Position numbers and translations under genes: made by a program. From Epichloe hybrida (Eukaryota > Ascomycota > Sordariomycetes > Hypocreales > Clavicipitaceae), in NCBI GenBank assembly GCA_019022495.1, contig JAFEKR010000005.1, forward strand, positions 3,534,001 to 3,598,000: a DNA stretch of 64,000 nt. Reading direction: 5' to 3'. The notes below the pieces were generated by a model. The model did no database searches. It was given only the letters and a program-made list of their open reading frames with translations, and was not told where the DNA came from. This document shows, in pieces, positions 32,645-43,191 of the stretch. Every line of letters begins with the position of its first letter. Position 1 is the stretch's first letter.

Positions 32645-33875
32645 AAGCATGGACTGATGTTCGCTTACGGAGTGCGGCAAACGGTCTTTTGTTTATTTGG
32701 CGATCGTGTCCCCCCGAAATCACCAAGAAAAGGCCGGGGGGGTGGGGGGTGTTTGCCTAGTTGGAAGCAGTTTATGATATGTGTCAAGTGTTTGATTATG
32801 AACAAGGCTCTTTATTGACGCGAAGAGTAGACAAGTTACGGATCGCAAGGTTCAAGTGTTTTAAATATCGTGGTAAGGAAGGAGGGTAGCTATGACGAGT
32901 CTGAAAGAAATCATGTTTATGAAGTTGCGGGCAGGACAGTTTTGCACTTCAGCTACAGGAGAAGTTGAGCCCGAAATAGTGTCAAGACGTTCTCTGGAAC
33001 ACGAAGAAGATTGGTCTGTAAGTTCCTTGATAGTGAGCCAGTGGCGGATTGTTTACTCTGTGGACGGTGGATGCGAGAATCCACGGGCTGCGGGACACTC
33101 TACCAAGCCGTGATGGCGAAATGATGCTTGTTTCATTACTTTATTGAGGTGTCCAACTGCTGGCTACTGTCTATTCCGTAAATAGTCCATTAAACGTGCA
33201 AAATGGGGTATCATGTTTATGTCGTGCCAGGAGAAAAGACAAAATAGAGAAAGGGAAATGCCCGGGAAAAGAACGCCTGCCCATTCTTGTAACTCACACA
33301 ACTTCCCATCTGGCAATCCAGCCGACTTGCTTGCCCGCATCTCGTACAATACACAGTTTATGATGTGTCAAGTGTTTTATTATGACCAAGGCTCTTTTTG
33401 AAGCGAAGAGTAGATAGGTTACGGATCGCAAGGTTCAAGTGTTTTAAATATCGTAGTGAGGAAGGAGGGTAGCTACGACGAGTCTGAAGAAATCACGTTT
33501 ATGAAGTTGCGGGCGGGACAATTTTGCATTTGAGCTACAGGAGAAGTTGGGCCGGAAATAATGTATAGACGCTTTCTTGAACACGAAAAAAGATTGCTCT
33601 GTAACTTCCTTGATAGTGAGCCAGTGGCGGATTGTTTACTCTGTGGACGGTGGATGCGAGAATCCACGGGCTGCGGGACACTTTGCCAAGCCGTGATGGC
33701 GAGATGATGCTTGTGTCATTACTTTATTGAGGTGCTGAACTGCGAGCTACTGTCTATTCCGTAAACAGTTCATTGAACGTTCAGAATGGGGGTATCATGT
33801 TTATGTCGTGCCAGGAGAAAAGAGAAGAGAGAAATGGAAATTCCCAAGAAAAGAACGCCTCCCCGTTGTTGTAAC
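32645..33875. other. Gene-free region made mostly of a tandem duplication
   Basis: This convergent 3' region between the helicase and POP1 is taken up almost wholly by the two repeat units listed next. Short open frames inside it are remnants of POP1's last codons or random. Confidence 0.8.
32768..33355 (-). pseudogene. Duplicated POP1 3' end (repeat unit 1)
   Basis: This unit of about 588 bp is a diverged direct copy of 33356-33937, lying head to tail with it. Read on the minus strand it starts with a copy of the last POP1 codons (CIVRDA-like, then KQVGWIARWE), but its last two residues are VV instead of LA before the stop. A copy of the POP1 3' flank follows. No start or upstream coding sequence is present, so it is a gene fragment. 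It differs from unit 2 by many base changes, mostly transitions by eye, and a few small indels. Confidence 0.9.
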
Positions 33876-33937
33876 TCACGCAAGTTCCCATCTGGCAATC
33901 CAGCCGACTTGCTTACCCGCATCTCGTACAATACACA
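33356..33937 (-). repeat. Tandem repeat unit 2, overlapping the true POP1 3' end
   Basis: This is the resident copy of the duplicated segment. It runs from inside the last 20 or so codons of POP1 through the 3' flank. The duplication end point is clear: similarity stops after ...ATACACA, where unit 1 runs on into the start of unit 2 and unit 2 runs on into POP1. Confidence 0.9.
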
Positions 33938-36629
33938 AATGCCCTTCTCGGCCATTCGCCTTGACACCAGCCAGTATCTTCTCCACGGCGATATTTCCAA
34001 GCGCAGCTGCCTTGCCGTCCCGCAGACAATAGGACCCCGTTGTTACGAAGCCGACAAGGTCTTCGGCACCAGGAACAAGGGGGTGGCCGCAAATGTCGAT
34101 CGAGTTCGGCGCGGGAGGGGGATACGGCTCTGGTGGTGCAGTCAGTTCCTGGGCGAGACGCTGCTGGCGGGATAGTGCTTGCTTGACCCTAGGCTTCTTG
34201 CGGCCTTTGGAATCTTGGGGCGCTGACTTCCGTTGGGGAGGCAATTGGGCAAGCCATTGGGCTCGTAAATCAAGAGGCAGCTTGCCGGCCTTGGGTCCTT
34301 CGGGTGGCAGTGTTGCGGGGACTTCGGCGTCCGAAGACGTCGGTGATGTAGTTGGTATGGATGGGAGCCGATATATTCGAGCGCATGCGGTTACTGTGCC
34401 GCCCGAAAGGGGGGTGAGTCGGACATTGATGATGGTGTTGGGGGGGATCAAGGTAGGGGCAGGATCCTTTATGCGCGTCATGGTGAGGAATTCTGTTTTG
34501 GTGATGGAGTTAAGGAACGTCAGTGATGAAGGTCGCTGGATGCTCTCCTTGTTAGCGGGCTGTTGGGCAATGGATTCCTGCTGGTCGATATCCATGGCAT
34601 CGTTGTCTGCAGCTTCATCCGCTTGGACGAACTCTTCGTCGTCTTCAGCCTTGCGCCGGCGAGGAAGCCCAAAGATGAGCTCAAAGTCACACGCGTGTCC
34701 GTCACCGACCTCGCCCCTTCTGCCCGCTCCCATGTCCATAGTGGAGAAAGCAATTCTCTTGCTCTTGGGGCGTTTTTCGTATTGTCTCTCTCTCTTGTCT
34801 CTCTCTTCCTGCTCCCACGTGGCGCCTGCATCGGTGGCAGGAAAGTCTCGTGGGAACCATGGGAGACCTCGTTCAAAAGCCACCTGCATGTGCTCGTTCA
34901 AACCGGCGAACCGTGGATTCCAGCCAGACACAAGAGGACAGTGAACGATGCTGTGCCACAACGGAGGAACGCATTTCCATGGCATCAGAAGAGTCCACGT
35001 CCCCTGGGAGTGCAATCCGTCGGGAGACCGGGATGCTATTAGTATGATGGGAATGGGCGGATCAGTCAACTGAGAAGGTTTCAGAAATGAACCCGGGGTG
35101 GTCAGACTCTTTCTTTTGCTGATGGCCACCTGGGATGGTAGACATGTTGCCCGGAAGCGTGTGCTCCGATCAAACAGTCCGTATGGCTCGATTCCTTCTT
35201 CAGCGGGCCATTTAGCAAGCAAGTCCATGATGTCTGATTCTGCTGCAGGGTCAGTGGTAATTTCCATCTTCCGCGGTGGATAACGTAAACGTGGATCCTG
35301 GATCGAAAAGCCAAGGACAGAGTTTGCCGGCAAGCATGCAGGGTTCGTAACGGTCTTGAGAGACTCGAAGAGGCCGGCATGTTTGTTTTTCTGCTGGCTT
35401 TTCGTGTTGTACGGTGTCATCGTGCCCAAAAGAGTCTCTGTAGACGCTGGTCCTGTCAGCTCGATGCTGCCGATTTGGAAGCGTAGATCCTCCACAAAAA
35501 CGCCAGAACCCTTGATTTTACACAATCGGACCAGTTCGGCAAAGGTCTCTAAAAACGCTGCAGGACTGAGCCGTATAAGAAGCTGTCGCTTTTTCCTGCT
35601 TGGCTCTGATTCATCTGTCGAAAGAGCAGCCTGCGGATTCCATATCATAGTTGCGGGACAAATCAGTCTTGTCCGGTTATCTTGCTTTCGGGATAACCAG
35701 CCAGACCATGACCTTGACCCCATGCTCCATTTTTTGCCCTTCTCATTCCAGCATGATTCTTGGGTAACGCCCATAGTCTTCAGAATTTTCTCTATGCCAG
35801 CAGGATTTCCATACAATCCAATAGTACTCATGTAGCTCATATCCCAGACCAAGGTACCCCTCTCCCCTTGGGCACGATGCGCAGCCCGGTAAATCTTCTC
35901 GTTCGGGGTCAATGGTATAGCAAATCGCCACAGAGGGTTGGTTGGTTGTGTCATCTTTGCCCTTTTGGCGTGCCATTTGTGTGTTGGCAACCAAGTCTTG
36001 TGAATCTGTCGTTTTCGGAACCTCGCCGGCGCTTTGGGTGGGTCATTGAGCAGGTTTCTTCGAATTTTCGGCTCGGGCTGTGGTTTTGTAGCCTCTTTTC
36101 CGTTTGCAGGTGCTTCAGCTCCTTCTCTCCGCTTAGATAACTCTGCTTTTTGGAGACGCCTACGTCGTTTTCGGGCTGCCAGAAGACCTAGCCGTTTAGC
36201 GTGTTCCGCTCGTATTCTTGCCCTTGTCGTTCTTGGTCTTCGTCTCCTAGACTCGACTAAAGGTGTATTGTCATCTTGCATCTCCCTTTTCGCCTTCGAT
36301 CGTAAGCGCCGTGGCACTCGCCTAGGGTTGTGACTGGCTGTACGCCGGCGAAGTCCCCGAGGCACTTGTTGAAAGGCACGACTGGAGCTCACGGCCTTGG
36401 AGGTAGCCATGCTTTGTTGCATAGCGTTGATTTCGAACTCGTGAGCTTTCAGAAAGGCCTGGAGATCGAGTTGACCATCTTTGAGCGCGGCCTCGGCAAG
36501 CTGAGCAGGGATATGTCGTGCCGCGTGTACTCTGGCCATTTTTTGACGTCCATTGGCACTGCCTGTTGCCGCATTGCGCTTTTCAGACGACGGGCCTGAT
36601 GGGCCGCCAGACCCTGGTTTAGGTCCCAT
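33876..36629 (-). CDS. POP1: RNase P/MRP protein subunit Pop1
   Basis: Pop1 is the largest protein of RNase P and RNase MRP, which process tRNA 5' ends and pre-rRNA in the nucleus/nucleolus. Single open frame of 917 residues. The N-terminal POP1 domain is very basic (VHAARHIPAQLAEAALKDGQ, then NPRRVPRRLRSKAKREM and PARFRKRQIHKTWLPTHKWH) and continues RFAIPLTPNEKIYRAAHRAQ. A POPLD domain lies in the middle (GLHSQGTWTLLMPWKCVPPL, then WNPRFAGLNEHMQVAFERG and PWFPRDFPAT). The C-terminal segment CIVRDAGKQVGWIARWELA closes the protein, and is the part duplicated downstream. The start at 36629 precedes a Gly/Ser-rich leader and is the only good candidate. The call is firm. Confidence 0.95.
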   Translation of the reverse strand: MGPKPGSGGPSGPSSEKRNAATGSANGRQKMARVHAARHIPAQLAEAALKDGQLDLQAFLKAHEFEINAMQQSMATSKAVSSSRAFQQVPRGLRRRTASHNPRRVPRRLRSKAKREMQDDNTPLVESRRRRPRTTRARIRAEHAKRLGLLAARKRRRRLQKAELSKRREGAEAPANGKEATKPQPEPKIRRNLLNDPPKAPARFRKRQIHKTWLPTHKWHAKRAKMTQPTNPLWRFAIPLTPNEKIYRAAHRAQGERGTLVWDMSYMSTIGLYGNPAGIEKILKTMGVTQESCWNEKGKKWSMGSRSWSGWLSRKQDNRTRLICPATMIWNPQAALSTDESEPSRKKRQLLIRLSPAAFLETFAELVRLCKIKGSGVFVEDLRFQIGSIELTGPASTETLLGTMTPYNTKSQQKNKHAGLFESLKTVTNPACLPANSVLGFSIQDPRLRYPPRKMEITTDPAAESDIMDLLAKWPAEEGIEPYGLFDRSTRFRATCLPSQVAISKRKSLTTPGSFLKPSQLTDPPIPIILIASRSPDGLHSQGTWTLLMPWKCVPPLWHSIVHCPLVSGWNPRFAGLNEHMQVAFERGLPWFPRDFPATDAGATWEQEERDKRERQYEKRPKSKRIAFSTMDMGAGRRGEVGDGHACDFELIFGLPRRRKAEDDEEFVQADEAADNDAMDIDQQESIAQQPANKESIQRPSSLTFLNSITKTEFLTMTRIKDPAPTLIPPNTIINVRLTPLSGGTVTACARIYRLPSIPTTSPTSSDAEVPATLPPEGPKAGKLPLDLRAQWLAQLPPQRKSAPQDSKGRKKPRVKQALSRQQRLAQELTAPPEPYPPPAPNSIDICGHPLVPGAEDLVGFVTTGSYCLRDGKAAALGNIAVEKILAGVKANGREGHLCIVRDAGKQVGWIARWELA

Positions 36630-37321
36630 GGCTATTGTAGATGTGATTGTGCTCGTGGGTGCCGAGAGAATGGCTCACCAGTGACCAATTCTCTTCCGAG
36701 ATGCATTGCTCGTTGAGACGCGACGTCTTGGGGAAAAGGATTTCCGGATTCCGGAAATTTGTCGTTGTCCCGCGATCGATAAGGCAGGCTGCGACCCCAC
36801 CAGCGACAGATTGTACCTGCCAATCACACAGATGTAAATCATGTACGGATTAAGAGTACGCTTTTGATAATGTGCATGCACATAATACTCCGTACCACAT
36901 AATACTCCGTACCAACAACCAGCTACTTGGGTTTGCTCAAGTTTTTCCAAGTTCGAGAGCCTCGCGTCTGTATCAGCACCGTCCGAGCGGCTGGCCGACA
37001 CGAGACTGCCGCACACATGTCGTCTCTCAGTAAGCCATTTTTTGTTCGTCTAGATTCAGTTCGTGAGGCAGCACGTCAATGGGGAAAATTGAAGTGCCAG
37101 CTCGCTGCCGTTGATGCGCCACCATGGGCCGAAACAGAGCTAAACAGGCCTGCTTCCCATTCCTGAGCCCCGAGTCCTGAGTCCTGAGTCCTGACCCCTC
37201 GTCTCACACTCAATAAACTCGAATGAAGTCAAAATGAAGTCAACCTCCCGGGCCTTCAGTTTTGTTTTACATGTCCACAAACTGTTGCTCGATTGAACAC
37301 TGTGACAACCCGCTCGCTGAC
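36630..37321. other. Divergent promoter region, POP1 and the NT-C2 gene
   Basis: Contains two nearby TACTCCGTA 9-mers (36886-36894 and 36903-36911) and several GAGTCCTGA-type short repeats near 37168-37190. An ATG at about 37018 followed by a GTAAGC donor-like site might mark an upstream exon of the next gene, but I could not support it. Confidence 0.5.
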
Positions 37322-38810
37322 ATGCACTTCCTGCCAACAGTCGGCAAGGCTCGCAAGGTCAGTTTGCCCAAGCACCCCGGCGATGCTCCAATGATAGTCA
37401 TCGGATGCTCTTGCTAACACGATTTGCTAGCCGAAATTCGAACTACATCTCAAGGTCCGCACTGCATTCACGTCCCCTGGAAGACCTTGCTGAATCAGTA
37501 TCTAATACGAACAGTAATCAAGATATTCGACTTGAACAACATCCCTCTCGTATCAGGCAACTCCTTCATCAAATGGCATCTTTCTCACTCAATACACGCG
37601 GAGCACCGCGGCCGCACCAACAAATGCCCCATTTCCAATCACAAAGTAGACTATGGATACAGCAAACTCGTCACCGGCATCCGCATATCCGTGGACAAGT
37701 GCAACAATCTTGGTGAATGTCCCATTGAGTTTGAAATCCTGCAAGAGTTTGGTATGACGGAGAAGATTACACTCGGATACGTCAAGCTGAACTTGAGCGA
37801 ATACGTCGAGGAAAGCGAATCTTTCGGCCGTGAGATTGGCTCGCCCCCTCGCAAACGGAGCAGCATCGGCGTAAGCCCAACATCCGGCGAGGGCGCAGAC
37901 AAACCAGAGACGCGTCTAGTGGAAGAGGGCATTGTGCGACGACATCTCATGCAGGATAGCAAGATCAACAGTACGCTCAAGATTGGCATTCTCATGGTCC
38001 AGGTTGACGGCGAGAGAAACTTCATCGCTCCACCTCTTAAAACCGCGCCCGTGTTTGGGGGAATCGCTGGCCTTGTTGGCTCCGAGGTCGAGGACGACGC
38101 ATCACGTATGTATGGAAGAAGAAGAAAGAAAATTTCTTTGCAATCTGGCAGAGTCAAAACAATTGACACCTCCACCACTTCTCGCGACACACGCTGACAA
38201 GCCCCCCCCAGCCATTCCCAATATATCAAAGCCCAGAGACGCGGCCGAAATCCAAGATGTTTACCGCCGCACCCTCGCCGCCTCCTGGTCACGACAGCCC
38301 AACGAGCTCCCGGCAGACGAGTGCATCGAGGACATCTTCTCCGGCGGCAACGGATGGAGAACCAAGAAGGAGGCGCACTCCAACCACGACAGCGACGAGG
38401 ATGACGAGGAGCATTTTGGAGGCACCCTCCGACCAAGTGATTTCCGGCGATACGCGAACCACCACCAGCGCAGCGGCAGCGACGGCCGCCATGCTCGCAC
38501 GCACAGCACCTCCAGCGAGAAAAGTGCATCGACAGTCACAGGGGGCGGCAGCAGTATCATGGGCAGAGGGCATAGGCGCGGAGGGCGAGTATACCTCGAG
38601 GACAGCAGGGACTCTCGTGACGACGACCTCGGCAGCAGTAGGAGCGGCAGCCTGGGAAGTCTGGCGCCCACGCTGGGGAGCAGCAGTGACGGCGGGGGAG
38701 AGGCCGGCCGCAGAGGCGAGTCGGGGACGAGGCGTGCCAAGGAAGTGGGTGAGTTTGAGGTCAGAGATGACCTCGTTGCTTGGACGCTGCCCAGTGGTGT
38801 GGCGGCATAA
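37322..38810 (+). CDS. NT-C2 domain (EEIG1/EHBP1 N-terminal type) protein
   Basis: The proposed exons are 37322-37357, 37431-37454, 37523-38105 and 38212-38810, 413 residues. The NT-C2 domain, a membrane-binding C2-like fold, covers about residues 5-200: KPKFELHLK, IFDLNNIPLVSGNSFIKWHL, AEHRGRTNKCPISNHKV, ISVDKCNNLGECPIEFEILQ, KITLGYVKLNLSEYVEESES and RRHLMQDSKINSTLKIGIL. The C-terminal half (PNISKPRDAAEIQDVYRRTL, CIEDIFSGGNGW) becomes Ser/Asp/Arg-rich and disordered. Intron 3 (GTATGT..CCCCAG) is strong. Introns 1 and 2 use weak donors (GTCAGT, GTCCGC), and intron 2 ends in AAG, so the first 20 residues are tentative. The domain is usually found in proteins acting in endocytosis or polarity; its role in fungi is not known to me. 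Confidence 0.83.
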
Positions 38811-39371
38811 GAGTCGTGTGCGAATAGCCGGTATTTGAGATGAAAAAAATTCCCTGCGTGGGTGTGCTCTCCCGCAAAATTGCAGGCGAGAGTTCGGCCA
38901 CAATGTGTTCCACGCACTCGCGCACTCACCAAACGTTATTACCGTCCGCCTACGGGTACTACAGTGGGTGTACATCATCAACTAGCCAATGTGGTATCAG
39001 GCCCAACAGGCTCACTTGAATGGATTCCTACGCGTTCAATTAGTCCACCACCAGGTCTATCTCAACCTCCCTTTCTCCCATCCGACGTTCTTAGTCTAAA
39101 GTCTAAGATGGGACAGCGCAGCAAACCACGCGACTTGTCCTGAACCCATTCTGCCAGGCAAGAACATGTCGCCTCTGGGTCTCATCACACAATTCTATAT
39201 CCATCATTCATTCGTCTTAGCTTTTCTCCTTTCCCTTCATTGCTCCAAAAGGGGCTTTCCCCCCCCCCCCCTTTCAAACCACTTCAAGATCCATACACAA
39301 AATATAATAAAACATTCCCTGGTAATAAAACAAGTATTTCATCACGTGCCTCGATATATTGCTAGCCTTTT
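38811..39371. other. Convergent intergenic region
   Basis: 3' regions of the NT-C2 gene and SSZ1, with a 13-base C run at 39259-39271 and AT-rich terminator-like sequence near 39300-39360. No gene is seen. Confidence 0.55.
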
Positions 39372-41298
39372 TCAAGCAGATATGGTGCCACGGATACCGC
39401 CCTTGCCACCGACTTCTCGGGCAGTGACGGTGACGCTGAGGTCGGCCGCAACATTAATAGTGACTTCGACCTTGCCGCCCTTCTTGACACCCTTGATGGC
39501 AGCTTCGGCGAGTTGTGTGTCGAGCTTCCAGACCTTTTCGCGCTTCTCCTCCTCTTCTTCGTCGGAGTCGTCAAAGTCGGACTCATCGTCGCCGTTCTCG
39601 ACGGGCTGCTTGGCCTTGGGCTCGGGCTTGGTGACTTTGATGTGCCTGCCTCCCTCGACAACCTTGATCAAGACATCGCCGCCTTGCTTGGGAGCGGGGA
39701 TGTGCACGGTCCGGCGGGCGGGAGCAGCAGTCTCGGCCTGCATGATGGGGGTGAAGACCTCCTCGCCGCCCGTGCTGGTGGTGACGACACCAATGGCGTT
39801 GGAGATGTGCTTGACCGTGGTGACGGCAGGGTGTGTGGACTGTTCAATGTCTTTGGCCTCGTATTCTTGGATGAGGGAAGCCTGGAGGGCGGCACCACGA
39901 GCCTGGGCCTCCGAGGGGTTGATGGCCGTGGTACTGGTGGCGGGGGCGAGAATCTTGGTTGACTCAGGGAAAATGCTGCGGAAGTTGTTGGCGATGCGAG
40001 GAATGTGAGAAGTACCGCCGCACATGATTACTTCGTCGATGTCCAGGACGTCCAGCTCAGCCTTCTTGATAACGCTCTCGACGAGTCGGTTAAAGCCATC
40101 GAAGACCTTGCGACCGACCATCTCGAATCGAAGACGGTTGATGGTGGAGGAGAAGTCGAAGCCCTCAGCTAGGCTCTCCACGCTGAATTGCGCATTGGTT
40201 CCAATACTGAGAGCCTTCTTGGTGGCCTCGGATTCTTGTCGGAGCTTGGCTAAGCTCTTGGCGTTGGATCGAGGATCAGTATTGTGCTTTTTAATGAACT
40301 CCTTGGCGAAGTGGTCCATGAGGACCTGGTCCAGCTGAACACCGGCGAGTTCATAATCGTGGGCAGTAGCCAAGACGGTGTACATGCCGCCCCTCGATGC
40401 GACCACAGCGACGTCTGAGCGGGTGCCACCAAGGTCGGCAACAACAACAATCTTGTCCTCAACCACGGCCTCGGGACGGGCATCGTAGGCCAGCATAGCG
40501 GCAACAGGGTCAGCAATGAGCTGCAGGACCTCGAGGCCAGCAGCGTTGGCGACCGCGACCAAAGCCTCACGCTGCTTCTCGTTGAAGTTGGTCGGCACGG
40601 TGACAACTGCAGAGGTGACCTTCTTGCCCAGGTAGTCTGAGGCAGCGGCGACGAGACGGCGTAAATAACGGGTCGCAATTTCGCTGACGGGGACAGAAGA
40701 GGCCTCGCTCTCGCCGTCCTTGTCCTTGACGAGGAAGAAGACATTGCCGCTGCTATCCTGGGGGTGAGCGGCAGCATGACAGTGAGTAGGATCGATGGAC
40801 TTGAACCTGAGAGATCAGTAGAGTTAGCATCGGGACTGTATGTCTCGTTGAGGTGGGCTGTTGTGCCCAGAGGCCGCCGGCGTTGATGTACGTACTCCTT
40901 GCCCAAAAAGTCGCGGAAATAGGCAATCGAGTTGGAGGGGTTGCGAACCAAGAAAGCCTTGGCCTGGGAACCGTAGTACTCGTCGCCATCTACGTACGAC
41001 AAGGCAGTAGGAATCTGTCGGTCTGCAAGAGAAGAAACTATGTCAGCAACTCAAACCACAAACAAACACTAGGCACACCAGTCCAACATCTCTTGCAGCG
41101 GTCGGCCGGGGCGTATCCAATCAATCGCAACATCTTGATACTCCGAAAGCAATACACACCTCCATCCTCATTGGCAATAACCTCGGCCTTATCGTCGACC
41201 GTAAACGCAATCGAACTGTTGGAGTTGCCAAAGGTAATACCAATGACGACCCGGTCCGCAGGCTCGGGACCGGGCCTCACACCGTCGCTCTCAGACAT
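39372..41298 (-). CDS. SSZ1: Ribosome-associated complex Hsp70 Ssz1
   Basis: Ssz1 is the atypical Hsp70 that pairs with zuotin in the ribosome-associated complex at the polypeptide exit. Three exons (41298-41160, 41022-40896, 40806-39372) give 566 residues. The ATPase-domain signatures are VVIGITFGNSNSSIAF, the join NEDGD-RQIPTALSYVDGDEY, FLGKE-FKSIDPTH, AVVTVPTNFNEKQREAL, VVADLGGTRSDVAVVASRGG and IDEVIMCGGTSHIPRI. DLGGTRSDV replaces the DLGGGTFDV of classical Hsp70, which separates Ssz1 from the Ssa/Ssb proteins. A short acidic linker (DDESDFDDSDEEEEEKRE) precedes the reduced substrate domain. The introns start GTGTGT and GTACGT and end TTGCAG and TCTCAG. The call is firm. Confidence 0.95.
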
Positions 41299-41800
41299 GC
41301 GGAGAGATTGTAATGCAGAGACAGAAAAGATTGCTGAAAGATGCTCAAATCCACGGGCCAAATATGCAGGAGGAAACGCAAGACCTTTTGTCCCTGTTCC
41401 TCGGTTCAGTTGTGTATGCTTTTTTCTTTGCAAACGTCTTTGGAGGGAAAAGGCGTCCAGTCCAGAAAATGGGTACGGAGTAGTGGGGTACCTTTTTTTT
41501 TTTTTTTCTGTCGCTCTCCAGAAAAATTTCGACGTGGGGGCGCGCCGTTATCAGAAAAGGCTCCTCCGTCTGCCTATGTACAGTGGGGTGCATGTATTCA
41601 CACCCACTGTATCATTTATTATCTCCACACCCCGCCGCCGTCCCTGGTGAATTTGGTCCCTCCACAGCTTCTGAAAAGCAGTCTCGGTGGTCTGACGGAT
41701 CACACAAGTTGGTTTGCTCCCCAGCTTTGTGCAAGGCTGAAGGATTCTAGCTCTCGCATTCACAACACGCCCTCTTTCCCACATACCTGGACAAGTCGCA
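41299..41800. promoter_or_regulatory. Shared divergent promoter of SSZ1 and RRP40
   Basis: A 502-bp region between two start codons facing apart, so it must carry both promoters. It contains a TACGGAGTA 9-mer (41474-41482), a T run near 41490-41508 and a 29-bp inverted repeat flanked by TA (41581-41609, listed separately). Both genes serve RNA/protein synthesis, so co-regulation is plausible but not shown. Confidence 0.6.
41581..41609. repeat. 29-bp inverted repeat bounded by TA
   Basis: CAGTGGGGTG at one end and CACACCCACTG at the other form imperfect inverted arms around a short spacer. TA stands directly outside each arm. It may be a regulatory palindrome or the shrunken remnant of a CAGTGGG-ended Tc1/mariner-type element. 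Confidence 0.6.
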
Positions 41801-42611
41801 ATGTCTTCAGAGCCAGTCTTCGTCCTGCCGGGCGACCGCCTCGATCCCGATCTCATACCGTCACATCCCAAGAAGCCTCTCCGTCTAGGTCCCGGCCTTC
41901 GCCACGTCCCACCAAATGATATTCTCCCGACACTGGCCGGCCAACTCGTCACTGACAGGCCCAAAAATGCAATCAGGGTAGAGACCTCTCAAGGACGGGT
42001 AATTTGCTTTGTCCCTCAACGTCGCTTCAAACCCGGCGCACGACAGCTTTGAAGCTAACTCTGTGACGCAGTATGTCCCTAGAGTAGGAGAGATTGTCAT
42101 CGGCACAGTCCAAAAGAGCGCCGCAGACGTATATTACGTCTCTTTATCAGATTACACTACGCCCGTGCTCTTACCACAACTATCATTCGAATCGGCGACC
42201 AAGAAGACTCGACCAATTCTAGCAGCCGGAGCATTAGTATACGCACGAGTAAGCATGGCGAATAAGCACATGGACGCCGAGGTGGAGTGTTTCAATTCTT
42301 CCACGGGCAAAGCAGATGGAATGGGTCCCTTGACAGGCGGGATGCTGTTCAATATATCACTGGGAATGTCACGGCGCCTGATGATGCCCAAAAGCGTGCA
42401 AGAAGGAAAGATCGTTGTGCTGGAAGAGCTTGGTGCTTTAGGGCTGCATTTTGAAACGGCAACGGGCAGGAATGGTCGATTTTGGGTCGACAGTGAAAGT
42501 ACCAAGACCGTGATCGCGGTGGGAAGAGCCATACAAGATACAGATGAAAAGTTGTTAGATACGGAGGATCAGAGGAAATTGGTTCGAAGAATAATGAAAG
42601 AACTGAGCTGA
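41801..42611 (+). CDS. RRP40: RNA exosome cap subunit Rrp40
   Basis: Rrp40 is one of three S1/KH proteins that cap the exosome ring and guide RNA into it. Two exons (41801-41998, 42072-42611) give 245 residues, close to the 240 of yeast. The protein starts MSSEPVFVLPGDRLDPDLIP, with KPLRLGPGLRHVPPNDI in the N-terminal domain. The intron (GTAATT..ACGCAG, with the branch-like site GCTAAC) joins ETSQGR to YVPRVGEIVIGTVQKSAADV at the start of the S1 domain. The KH-like C-terminal part shows KTRPILAAGALVYARVSMAN, AEVECFNSSTGKADGMGPL and the RNA-facing GRNGRFWVDSESTKTVIAVG. The call is firm. Confidence 0.94.
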
Positions 42612-43191
42612 AGTGAAGCTCTTCTTAATGACGCCATTTCCTTTTAATAGTAAAAATTCAACAGCTGACCTCTTGCATGTCAACATTAAAACGCATGCCA
42701 TGTCTCATGTCGCACGCTGACTCCGCTAATATTCCTAATGCCGGTACCAGAGATCTTGGTGTAAAGATCGAAATGCTACATATTGCAGTAATGAACTGTG
42801 AACTGGGAATAGACAGTGGCCGTGCCCAACGCCGAATTTGCTGTCCTGCTGGCACCCTTAGAATTCCTTCGCCAAATGATATTAAAACTGATACGATATG
42901 TCTCCCACCGATTCGAAGAACGAAGTTGCACTCTCCAATGCTAAAGCACTCAGTTAAATAGGTCGAAACACACAAAGCCATCTATACAAAAGTTCACCGC
43001 AAACTCAATGTTGGTCACATATGACGAACCTCACCTGTCGTCGCATCGCATTCGCAGTGCCACTTAGTCATGTGCCCTGGTGATACAGACAAGAATTACA
43101 TAACTATGTTTCACCGATGACTGAAGCCTAAAAATCATGGAGTGAGTTCATCCACGCGCCCTATCGTAGTAAAGCGCAGGCTACAAGCATA
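42612..43191. other. Convergent intergenic region
   Basis: Holds 3' ends of RRP40 and the next minus-strand gene. Composition is moderately AT-rich. No gene or repeat is recognised. Confidence 0.55.

Noticed and set aside
32768..33937. Strong RIP signature in the POP1-tail duplication
   Set aside because: Although transitions seem to be the majority, they run in both directions and transversions and indels are also present, so by eye I cannot claim RIP. A proper count is needed.
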